A stretch of DNA of 64,000 nt from Cyclina sinensis (taxonomy: Eukaryota > Mollusca > Bivalvia > Venerida > Veneridae): positions 28,806,550-28,870,549 of the forward strand of contig JAAONU010000001.1 of the NCBI GenBank assembly GCA_012932295.1, read 5' to 3'. Under the pieces are notes generated by a model that worked only from the letters and a program-made list of their open reading frames with translations, was not told the DNA's origin and ran no database searches. Made by a program: the position numbers and the translations under genes. Of this stretch, positions 1 through 12,500 are shown piece by piece; the first letter of the stretch is position 1; each line of letters opens with the position of its first letter.

Positions 1-1630
1 AAAATTCCATGGACGGTTATGATTTATGAACGAAAACGACATTCCAAAGCTCACTACTGTCCTTGGTGTCCTTGACCTTGGACCAGTGTGCCCGGAACAT
101 GGAGCATGTCGTTTAAGTAAATAGTGAGAGATACTGAAACACGACAACGCACGTGCCAATTTACCCTATCCACTTTATGATTAGGGAAAGATGTCAAAGC
201 AAATTATGAAGTACATGTATATCAATGGGGCTTCAAATAAGCTTAAATTCAATTTATCCTTTTACTCGTCTGAACATATAAGAAAAAAAATCAAAACATT
301 TGTACTTTATATTTTTTTAAATGTAATTACAGAAATCACTGCTACTCAATTGTTTATCTTTTTACATTGTTTAAAGGTTTAAACATTCGAATTATATTCA
401 AAACGAATAACATTCAGTCTCATTCCAATAAAATTTTTAAAAATACACCAAATAAAAAAATACAAAAAAACTGAAGGGAGAGAGAGAGAGAGAGAGAGAG
501 GAAAAATGTGGACCAAACTTGGATCTAACCCACTGCTTTCTGCGAAAATGTCCTATACTAATTCTAATTGATGGAATTGATTACTCTGTGTGAGGAGGTA
601 CAGCATAACACCCCACTACCTGACACAAAAAAATGAATGTTTTCATTGTGATTGTAAGCGAGGTTAGTTTTAAAACCTTGGGCGTAATTTGAAAACTCTT
701 GATAGATGGTAATTGGGCAATGCTGCATATTAAATATCTAAGCTTTAGTCGTAGTGGTTTCAGAGACTGATGTTTTAAAGTTATTTTTTGTATGTGGCCA
801 TAGCAACTTAGCAGTTTAGGGTGAAATGGAATTCTTTGAACAAGTTTGGTAGAGCTCTATGCAATGAACATCATTGCCAAGTTTACGAACATTGATCAGG
901 ATTAGTTTAGAAATGACGTTGCTTGAGTGTAAACATAGTTCAATATTGCAAGTTTTGTTAAATCAGGGCCCATAACTCTAACATCCAATTATTCCACTCT
1001 TACACAGTCTCTGAAAATATGGTTAGAATTAGTACAGAAACAAATGAAGGTGCTTGAGTGTAGTTAAATGTAGTGTAGTTAAAAGGATCAAAGCATTTGT
1101 TTTTTCTAGAACTGTTGACCGAAAACTAAGTTGCACCTTTGTAAAAATGCATCATTCATTGAAATCACGCCGGTTTTTAGTGCTATGAATAGACAGTATT
1201 TACTTTTATTGAACATCCATTATGGAATAGGCCTATGAAGGGTTGAAATGTGGACGTAACATATTATTTTTACCAAATATTGCGGAATTCTAAAATACTT
1301 CCTTGTCTATTTTATAGTAAACTGTATGTTATAAAGAAGAAAATTCGAAGAAATTGTTTGGTGAAAAAAAACCAGACAGATTAAATGTTTTCCATGTACC
1401 GGTGGAATGAAGGAATAGCTGAGAAATAAAGCTTAATTTCATGACACAATATCTGTGTTAAGGGTTTCATTTAACTGCTAATAGACAAAATGATAAAACG
1501 TGTACACATAAAATAAATCAAATGACACGATCATACAATGTATGTAACATTGGAAGCTGATAGCATTACATCTTATAAATCAAGACATCCAGATTGTTAT
1601 GTGTAGCGGGAAATACAAAACTCTACAGGT
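1..1630. other. 3' flank of the protease gene, no gene seen
   Basis: No convincing coding exon is visible. The stretch holds an (AG)n microsatellite near 478-500 and, at about 780-1150, an old dispersed repeat whose wording recurs near 9960-10080 and 19915-20100. A TTTATT at 1205-1210 reads AATAAA on the minus strand, about 420 nt past the protease stop codon, and could be its poly(A) signal. That is only a motif match. Confidence 0.5.
478..500. repeat. (AG)n microsatellite
   Basis: About 11 uninterrupted AG units, with no associated feature. Confidence 0.9.
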
Positions 1631-4600
1631 TTAACTGTATCGTGCTAGTTTTTCTTTGATCCAGGGCATGAAAGCGGACACCCTTGCGTACACACCCGCA
1701 CATCCCTCGCCGAACGAAACAACTCCGAGAGCAGTGTATTTACCTGCAATGAAAACAACAGATGCCTTGTTAACTTGAACAGAATTAGAGACAGCACATA
1801 TCCTTCAGAAATTCACCCTGTACAAATGTATTGCAATATGAATTCTTCTATCACGATTCCAGATAATGAAAACAGATAAAAGTTCACCGTGCCATTCTTC
1901 GATGCGTGAACTCCTTAACTAGAATAACATGCAGCTAAATTAATTCTATTTGGATTAAATGGTCTTTTAGCTTCAACGTTTCAAAACCTCCTTACAGATA
2001 CAGTAAAACTTCGATGTATCGAACTTCGATGGATCGAGATTTTCGGTGTTTCGAAGTTTCTCTAAAGTCCCGATATATTTGCCTTACACAGATGAAATAT
2101 TTGCTGCTCGTGAAATGTACACGCTTTCCTGTGAGTGATCTCCGAACATGAATCGAAGTCTCAATGTATCGAATTTATTTCGATGGTCCCAAGAACTTCG
2201 ATACATCGGGTCTTCGATACATCTAAGTTCTACTATATATAATATATATTTTTCCTATTCAGTAAGTTTGTTATGATTGGTACAACCATTAGTTTTGATG
2301 TTTTAGTGGCAATTTTAGATACACATCAATCAAACCCTGGAACGTAAAACGTATTCCTGGTGTAGTCTTGTCAGTAACAAATGGTTAACATTGTTATTAA
2401 CGTTCTTCATTTAAATATGTGCATTTAGACTGGAAATCAGACTCCAGCTCACTAGTTTGCTTGCTGAATAATGTGCATTCTGGTATCAACAAGGAAATTG
2501 TGAAGAATACGACCAGAGCTCAGCCTATTTCTCCCAAGACATCTCACTGAAGTTACTGTTGTCCGAAACAGATACATACAACATTTTTGTTCTAGACACA
2601 AATTTAAAAATTTTAGAATTTATTTTAAAACCTGTTTAGCTGGGCACATACCATTTATCTTGCACACAAGCGGTCCGCCGGAGTCTCCTGCGCACGTGTC
2701 TACGCCTCCGGCTAGGTAGCCAGCACACGCCATTTTTGGTGTAATCGTGTGCTTATACAACCTGTTACATGTCCTCTGATCTACCAATGGTACACGCGCA
2801 GCTTTCATGTAATCGCTCTGAGCATCTTCAATAGATTTACAAAATTAACGAACTTAAGAGCTGCACATTTGATATAAGCTAACTTCCTTAAGTTTCATTT
2901 GGAGACTTGCTTTATTTCAGTAACTCAACATCAAAGCTTTGCGTAAGTCAGAAGCTTTATAATCAGGTCCCCAGAATATACAGATTTCTCATTCTCAAAC
3001 TGATAACTCGTTTTTGTGCAACAACGATAGTAATCAAGCCGTTTCAAATGACACATTTCAAATCTATTATATACATGTAAAATAATTTGACAAGAAGAAT
3101 TTAAAGGGTCAGTTTCGTTTACAAATAACGACATATATTTTTAGATATTCGTACCAATACCTTTTTGTACATTTAAAACCTGTCTACCTTTGATCTTTGT
3201 GATCTTGTAATGAAAGTTCATGATTCATACTTAATAAATAAAATAGAATAAATAAAATAATAAACGCAGATTGATATTGTTATGTTCTTTCTTTTCTGTC
3301 AACTTCATTCAAGGCTAAAATTTATAGACGCATATTGTTTACACTTAAAATTGTGCCACTGTCATCATCGTCATCATAATCAAGAACATCAGACGTTTAC
3401 AAGAATATGTTGTTTAAACTGACTGCGTCTTTCGTAGACGGCAGTACAGAAAAATCGTCAAGAACTTCAAATCAACCACATTTGCTGTTTGGCTAGGGTT
3501 TCAGTTTAACCTGCAGTGCTAAAATATGAAATTGCGAACTTTCCTGTTTATTCACAGAAGAACCTGTTCTGTATACTTCCAGATTAGATTACATGGATAA
3601 AGAAATTAACTACCCCAAAACCTATTTTACTCAGAACTTGTTAGATTTTTCTTTTCTTTCAACATTTGATCTTTAAGTGAGAATTAACTGCATGTAATGT
3701 TTCTAAAGTTCATAGGTTTATAGTTTATTGTGTATAATGACGAGATCCAACAACTAAGTACTTTTCACATATTTATACCAACAATTTTTGTTCACTTTAA
3801 GCAGTTTTATCCTTGACCTTTGTGATCGAGTAATTAAAGTTCATCATTCATATAAACGCAGATTAATGTTATCTTTTCTTCTATTCTGAGATCTTTATTA
3901 GCTAAAATTGAGCTAAAATTAATTTATATGGTTTTCTTTCAAGATCATCATCATCAGTCCAATCATCATCATTGTAATCATAATAAATATTCGTATTAGA
4001 GAATAAATTAGTTAAAGACACTTAATCTTTTGTCGATGGCGGTATATAATAAGGTTTAATTAGACATCTATCTTTAACATATGAGCCTGAACTAAAATTA
4101 ACAAGATACCATGTGATTATGTTAGGAAGACTGTATAAGTCTTTAGTTAAAAACAACCAAATCAAAGTCAAATTATATTTTGAATTGTAGGAATAATTAG
4201 AGAGATATGTATTTGTTCAAACAATACGTTTGTTAATTAATTAGGGTTTCTTTAAAAACACAAACTTCCTTAAGTGTTTTGAACTGTACATGTCTATTTT
4301 GTTTTTAATTTAAACTACCTTCAATGATTGTTGTGGTTATCTGGGATGCTAATACGATGTTCCGCAAAATTTGTGAATGTAAGAGGTCAATATAATCGCT
4401 AAATACTCTTTTGGTTAATAGTGACTATTGCGAATTTTTCGACGGAGCTGTATTAAAATTGATTTTGACATGCATTTGTAACGAATGAAATTGTTTGATA
4501 CAAAATCTTCAGCTGGAGAAAGAAGTTTGCCATTGGTTAAAAGCTGTCATTATATTTTAGGGCAGAATTAGTTATTGTTAGTATGTGTCTCAAAAATAAT

Positions 4601-6582
4601 ACAATAATAACATTAATACAGCTGTTAAAACATTATAATCGTAATAAAATTATATTAAAAGGAATGAATATGTAACAAATTTATCTAAACATATAAAATA
4701 TTTCATTGAAAATGGTATTGACACTTTTAGCATGAAACTCAACATTTTTTTAGCCGAATCTGTTATGGAAATAAAGATTCGATTACTATACGCGTTCAAT
4801 ATTTGCCGATGTCCGAAAAACTACACACTTGTGGGACATTTATTTTGTACTGTATCTACGCCGAACATCTTTTTTGAAGATATTTCTTGTTATAATCGTT
4901 TTTCTATCACAGACCATGTATGTTTCCATGCTAAAAGTAAAAAAAAACATTAATTAGATTTTCATATATACACTACAGTTGCCCTTTTAGATGTTTAAGG
5001 TGTCTGAATCGGTCTAATTAATAATTAGCACTTTTGAACGATTAAACCACGCCAACAAATTGCTAGAATTTTAAGTTTTGGTAACTAGCATATACCAGAA
5101 GACCAGACAGTACTAACCGTCTTCATGTTCTCCCCAGCCTGACACAAGACATTCAAGGCCAGGTGGGTATTCTGTAGTTTCATCTGGAAGGCAGGCCGGT
5201 TGTACATAGTCGTTGAAAACTATACCTCTTCCATGTATTGGTCTCAGCTTTAGCAACGCTATATCGTTGTCGTAGTCAACAGCTGGAAAGAGTTTTAAAG
5301 AAGCACTGTTTCAGCCAATAACCTTAAAATACATACAGAGCACAACAACGAAGATCAAAGGATGGACATCCCAAGGAAAAGACACCCAGACTGACGGCCC
5401 TAGAATAATGTAGAGATACACACCATCTATGTCGCTAAAGCTCGTTATATATTGTCCGTTTATAATGAAATATTATCATTATAATACCATACTAATTGAA
5501 GCAAGTGTATGTGCATTTTATAGTGCATATTCTTTTACTTCGTAGTTTATGAACCAAATTGTGATTTAGGAGTTTTAAAGGATTATTCTCACGTCAACGT
5601 CGACACCTAAAAATTGATCCACTTACTTCAAGGAAATTAATCAGTATCACACATCATGTCTAGGCGATGACTGGTTGCAGAGCAACCGATTATCGAAAGT
5701 CAGGGTTATGGTTGTACTTAAAACACTAAATGATAGATTTAAAAGCCGTACTTACAATTATAATTTTCATGTGGGATGATAGTCTCCACGTCAAATTCTT
5801 GCTCATACTTATCTCTATGCCTAGCATTGTTGTCCCCAGTTCGAACTATGATCTGGCCTTTACTAGCGTCTCTGAAAGGCAAGGTTTAGGAAAGAATAAG
5901 ATGTTCTGCTTTCAGATTCTTTTGTATGGCGTTGATACGAAGTTGACATCATCGTCAAATTCAATAACAATATTTCTGACAATGAAAATTAACGACTTTT
6001 GGATAAGCTTATAATACGGTCTATAAAACTTCAAACATAAAATAGTGAAAAAATGCGGTGAAAAAAATACAAAGCCTTAAATTAATATTTTTGGCTGACC
6101 TTCATTGATCATGCACAAATTCTTACTGCATACTAGGTAGAACGGTTTTTTTATGCTACATTCATTCCCAGAGTATGTAATTTACCTCCCTTAAAAATTC
6201 AAATCGGTCCATTCAACATATTTAGGTAGTAGTAAAACGGAAGAAAAATCTTGCTACTGTAATAGTCACGTGAGGTATAAATAAAAGTGAAGGAAATGAT
6301 CGAACCTAAAACAGTGTGCAGCACTTAGAATCCAGAATTCTCCAATAATAGTACCGCCGCAGTGATGTATGTGATAGCCAATCAATCCTCCAAGCCGTCT
6401 CCTGATCCGCGCTTGCCAGGGATACATGCCGTACGAGGCTTCAGATCCACCATAAATCCGGCCCATTTTCCGGTATGGCAGAAAGTCCATACCGTAACTG
6501 TCATCTTCTTCGCCTATGTCTCTGCGTGCCCGGTGGTTTTCAAGCGGTCGTACACCACACGATGAATTGAAATTAAAACCAC
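1631..6582 (-). CDS. exons 24-28: trypsin-like serine protease domain
   Basis: Exons 6582-6306, 5871-5756, 5282-5118, 2825-2652 and 1743-1631 code about residues 1125-1405. The propeptide contains SSCGVRP, whose cysteine should pair with PACLP of the catalytic chain. Activation is predicted at KMGR|IYGG (about Arg1166). Catalytic residues are His in LSAAHC (about 1214), Asp in DNDIALL (about 1262) and Ser in TCAGDSGGP (about 1359). The Asp of VDTC six residues before that Ser is the S1-pocket residue (chymotrypsin 189), predicting cleavage after Arg or Lys. All S1-family disulfide cysteines expected for a two-chain trypsin are present. SWG of the substrate strand is SFG. The chain ends IKEKLARYS and TAA. 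Nothing catalytic is missing, so it should be active after activation. Confidence 0.96.
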
Positions 6583-9500
6583 CTGCTCACAAAACAAAGG
6601 TAAAAATTAGAGTGCTATAAAACATAACATTGAGCTAGTTCAACGCCTGAAATACTTCAAAGACACCAGACAACTCGGATTCTGAACGTGATGTTATCTT
6701 CAGAAGCAGAATGAGATAAAACTCACCTTGCTGCAATTATCACAAAGACTTTGTATTATGTTTCTCATAATAAAAAGAGCCAGATTTTACACTTACCGAA
6801 AAATGGAGGACATTTCCATATTCACAATGATAACTAACAGTAACCAGATTGTTAGAAGCTCTTTACCGAATCAGTCGACTTTTAAAAAGTCGTAAAAAGG
6901 TATGAAAAACAATATATGTGTGTGAAGTTAGCTATGAACTGGAAATTAGGTACTGGATTTTCATTACCCAGCTCAGTTTGAATTCCAAGCCAGCTGGGAA
7001 TAAGGATTTCGTCCCGAAAGAGCCAAACACCCAACTGATATCGAATTCCTAGCTAGCTAGGTGTTGGATATTCAACCAAAATGATTCCCTAACCCGGTTC
7101 GAATTCCTAGCTAGCTGGGAGTTGGGTATTCGACCCGAAAGAGCCGAAAACCCAGCTGAGATCGAAGTTTTTGCTGGCTAGGAGTTGGGTATTCAACCAA
7201 ACGAATATCCAGCTCGGTATGAATTCCCGGCCAGCTGGAAGTTGGAAATTCGTCCCGAAAGAGCCGAGCTGAAAGAACTGAGATGTTCCGGCAAGGTGTC
7301 AGTATATCAAATATTTAAATATCAATCAATAAATAAAGGCTATATGGCAAAAAGTAGAAAAAAAACTATTTATATCATTACTGACCTTGACCTAGTGACC
7401 TCAGACTCCACCTTAGAGTAGAGGCCCATGCAAGAAACCTACATACCTAACATTAAAGATATTGGTCTATAAATGAAGGCTATATGAGGTAAAGTAGATA
7501 AATCCATTTTAAGCCTCAATGACCTTAACCCCAATTTAATGGAAGAGATTCGTGCAAGGCTCTATGACGAAAATTTGAAAAGTCTGCTTTTAGCTCTGGT
7601 GACACAGGAGCAGAGTCAATTTGACCTCAGGGCCAAGATTTGAACAAACTTGGTAGAGGTCTACTAGGTCAGGTTACACAAATATATTAACACTATTATG
7701 CTGGCATAATATTCAAATTTTTGTTGTTTCGAATGTCGAAAATCGAATGACGTGCTAGCACAACATTCAAATTTCATGACTTACGAATTTCGTATTCAAA
7801 TGTTGTGCTGTCTCAACATTCAAATTACAAGTGTTTCGAATGACGAATACCAAATGTCGTGTTACGAATGTTGTATGTCGAATGTCGTGCTAGCATAACA
7901 TTCAAACCAAATCATTCAAATTTTTGTTGTTTCGAATGTCAAATGTGGTGCTAGAACAAAATTCAAATTTCATGAGTTACGCATGTTGTATGTTGAATGT
8001 CGTGCTAGCACACCATTCAAACCAAATCATTTAAAATTTTGGTTGTTTCGAATGTCGAATGTCGTACTAGCTCAACATTCAAATTTCATGAGTTACGAAT
8101 GTCGTATATCAAATGTTGTGCTGGCACAACATTCAAACTACAAGTGTTTCGAATGACGAATACCAAATGTCGTGTTAGCACAACATTCAAACCAAATCAT
8201 TAAAAATTTGAATGTCGTATGTCGAATGTCGTGCTAGCACAACATTGGCTTTTGCCAAAGTCAAATGTCGAATGTTGAGCTAATACGACATTCGTTTCGG
8301 CCAATGTCGAATGTCGTATGTTAAGCTAACTTCACACACACCAGAAAGTGACAATTTGTTGCCTTTGATTAATACTTAAGTTTACATGTTGGCTTTGAAA
8401 GAAACCTAATTTTTCTGTAAACTTGGATGTTATATCTTAACAACCGTACCGGCGCATCTTGAGACATTGCAGTATTCCCATCGAACATTAGGAGTAGTTG
8501 TGTAACACCATAATGTAACATCATCATCAGGTGCCCTGCAGTGATTAGCCGCGGCAATAACACTCCCATCCGGGAAGGAACCATCACTGTGGTATTTATG
8601 GCTATGAGGTAAATCTGAGGCCCAGCTTTGACATACGTGACCCGACGTTGTACGTGACGTTGGTCCAGTGTACTCGGATGCAATAGTGAAACAATTAACT
8701 AAAATATAGAAGTTTTCTTGATACGGGAAGTCGTTAAAGTTAGGCTAAATTTGTGTTCAAAACGACCAAACTATAATTTCCAAGATACAAAAACGGAATC
8801 ATATAAAAAAGAAGCAGGATAGTAATTAAGTAATAGAACAGTAAATAAATCGTTACCCTACATTCATTTTGTATATTTGCTTGCTACCATGGATTACACT
8901 AACAAATCATAAGTTTTTTTTCAAAACAATCGTAAAATATTTAATAAAATAAAATATATAATACAATTCAAATAAATAATGCAACTATGACTCAAGAAGG
9001 ATTTCTCCGACAGGGTTACATACTAGTAACTTTGTTCAGTGTTAGCTATAGTTTTGAGTCGCGGATATTTGTTGTTTTATATTTAACAAGCCGATGTTGA
9101 CCGACTTACTGCAAGAGGTGTCGTCTTAAGAAACGATTTTCAGTTGTGTTGGCTGTACTTGTGACCGTAAATAAAAAGTGTTTTATCAATTACTGTCGAA
9201 AAGTAATACGCTTAGGCCAAAAACACTCTGTTATCAAGGACAAAGATGTGTACACATTGAGTCTGAAATATGCAGAAATGCAAAATGAAAGATGTCTTAA
9301 ATAGTGCCGAGTAGATAATTAAAAGAGGGACGTGATGGTCCTATATCGCTGATCTAAGTTCCAAAGCTCTGAACAGTAACGCCAATAAAGTACGTTTAGT
9401 TAAAGTGCAGCATAATCCGACATCTGAATTATGTTCACTTAATGGCAAGTTTGTTACCAAGACTATGGTCTCTATGACCTGACCAGATACTAAGTGAATA

Positions 9501-12500
9501 TCATTTGGATTAGTAACTAGAGCCAATGAAAAGTTACTTTTTTGCACCTATTACAAGGACGGTAGTCAGAATGGCAAGGTCAGCAACATTAAAGTTGGGA
9601 TTTACACGCAAAAGTGTACATGTGGTTTCTGACAATAAGATTTTTTAATAGTTCATATGTAAATCTATTTACAAACAAGTGTTTTCTTTGACGGGGCCAA
9701 GTTTGACCCTAGGATAATCGTTTTAACAGTCTTGGTAGACGTCTATTAACCAATTCTACAGGCCAAATATCTAGTCTTCTTGCCCTTCGGTTTCAGAGAG
9801 GAAATTGTTCTAACTCTTTTCATTACATGTTTATATATATAAATATAAAAGCGACCCTTGGTGCGGGGCGAATAACAGTGCCTCAAGGTATATCTTTTGA
9901 ACGATCCAAGCTTGGTATTGGCTCACTAGATAAAGCCTTGTGGTTCCTCGACAAAAAGGCTTTTAAAGGTTATCATTTAAGTAGCCATTGCAACCAGGTC
10001 GATGTAGAATGGAATTCTTAGAATTGTTTTGGTGTAGCTTAATGCACGAAATGTACTTCCTAAGTTTCTTCAACTTTGCCTTATGGTAAAATGTAATTTA
10101 TTACTTTTGCATTTTGTCACTTTACAGTAGCCCCATCTTTCATCTGGGTGTGTCGTGTAACACCAAGGAAGAGGATCCCCGTCGGGACTCCTGCAATAAT
10201 TATTTGCAGCCGCCACTGAACCATCCGGGAAAGCGGAATCATTGTGATGTTTGTGTTTGTGTGGAGAGTCAAGCACCCAAGCTTGGCATTCAAATCCATT
10301 CTCTGTTACAGCTACATGCCCAGCGTAAGGAATGTCAGGATTGTGACAGTCTAAAAAAGAAAGTAATTAAGATATGAAATCCTTTACTGAAACTATGGCA
10401 TTGTGTTGTTGTCAGTTCATTTAATGACCAGCTTTTTTCTATTCCCTTTACTGAAACATCGCCGAAAATTATTTCAATGTGTACCAATTTCAACTACAGT
10501 TTTGGCATAAATATGCCATAGAAATAGGAAAGCAATAGATTCATGTTAATGAAAAAGGAACAAAACAAAAACAAAACCACGAGGTTCAGATAATAAACAT
10601 GTCTACTTATTTGTGACCTGGTTCAGTAAATTTCGTTGGTTCTGTTGTAACTGTTCTTATAGCAGAAGTAGTAACACTTTCACTATCTATGTCTGTTTGA
10701 CAATTTACTCCAGCGTCTTCTGTGTGTTCACAGTTGTGAACAAGCCAATCAGAGTGCGCGCAATGTTCGATAGATGTCTCACTTCCGGTACACTGTACGT
10801 CGTCGAGAAAGATTTGAAACCTGTCGTCTCCTGGACCATAGAATTCACCGGTCAAAGCTTTACCTTTTCTGTTGAAGAGAACAAAATATATATAAGTAAG
10901 TAAACCATTTTCTATACATTGATTTAACATTCCTACCGTTTTGAATATTCTGTGGAAATTTCTCAGGTATGTCTCTCTATTAAAACAGAACAAGCACGCT
11001 TTTAAGGTAAGGATGCCTTATGAATTTAAGTTAGAATCAAATCCAAGCTTTATAGATTTGAGTACAAACAACAGTTTTTGTTACGGTCAAAGATTGTCAA
11101 ATTTTGACTTAGTTTGATAAAATAGATGTTTTGGAAATTACATTATCCAGAATACACTGTACTTTGTTCATTTGTTTCAAAGATGCAAATTATATGAAGA
11201 AACGACAAACAACTGCATTTTTAAAAATTCTCACATGGCAGGCGCTGATACAGCTGTGGTAAGATTTAACATTTTAAAGTGTAAGACTTACCTGTAGCCA
11301 AGCATTCTGCAGATGACTGTAGCATCGTTGTCATCCCAACTGTCGTCACATATTGTTCCTTTCTCGTCATTCATTGTCAGTATCACGCGCCCGCTGTGTT
11401 CGGAACCATCCTCCAACTCAACAGTGATCACTTAAAGTAGTCAGATTAAATAAATTTTGGTAAAATTCTAGTTGTTTAATTTGTTAAACAATTACTTCTG
11501 GTTCTTTACTTGTAGTTCAACGTTCATCTACAAGTAAATTTAGTTATTTATACCTGAGACACAGTAGACAAACTATTTTTAACCATTTTCAACTGACATT
11601 TCCACAATGTCAGGGAAGCGGACATTTCTCTAGGTGTTGTTTCAGTGACAACTAGATTTGAAGCTTAATTTGACTCAATATAGGATACATCAACCAATTG
11701 ATGAATACATTCTGACATTATTTCGTCTCAGAATTAGCCAAACTTTGTTTAACTTTGTGATTAGTAACCCTTGCCTCATGAGTTAATTCAGTGATAATTT
11801 TATTTTCAAACATGTATCTATAAATCTAGCGAAGACCAATCAAAATGACAACTTTCAACAAAGTCCTTCAGCAGCCAATTTGAAACTCAAGTAAGCAACA
11901 GAGCTTAAGAATCCGTCCATCAAAATCTACTTTGCTTTGTCCACAAAACTACCCAAACTTCTGCAAATCAATCTAGATTGCTCTGGAAAAATGTATTGCC
12001 AATTTTATTCAATAAAGTTTATTCCTAAACGTGATGAGATGATGTAAATAACTGTTTTTTTTTGGTTGAATCATTTTTCACAAGGTAGGCGTCTATGTTT
12101 AGTGTTAAATTGTTTTAAAGCGAGAATAATTATTTTTCTGGCACCTCGACCGGCAAATACAGTACAGTCTTGGTGGAGGTCTACTGGTAAATTTTTCATG
12201 CGCAATTTCAGAACTCTTGTCTTATTTTTTTCAGAGAAGAAGATTTTTGAAAGATTTTCCTATATATTTCTATGTGAAAAATCTGGCCCCAAGAGTAGGA
12301 GCCAGTAATGACTAAAGGGACATGATCTGAACAATCTTGGTACAGTAAAACTGCCTAATTCCAAACACCAAATTTCAAAAGTCTAAGACTGTCATTTCCT
12401 GACAAGATGTTTCAAAGTGTTGCCTTTATAAGTCAATGTTAAACATCTCCCCCGCCCCGGGTGGTGACAAACCCACGGACAAAGTTCCAACAATCTTGGT

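Larger units (their letters stand above)
6583..8449. other. protease intron 23, filled by two tandem repeat arrays
   Basis: From the exon 24 acceptor (6583) to the donor of kringle 3 (8450). It holds the roughly 60-bp array at 6960-7275, a dispersed repeat with ACCTTGACC wording at 7290-7690, and the CATTCAAAT/TCGAATGT array at 7690-8335. No coding exon is seen. Confidence 0.55.

Noticed and set aside
10114..10377. Plus-strand frame of 87 codons
   Set aside because: It lies exactly antisense to kringle 2, which has clear domain and splice support.
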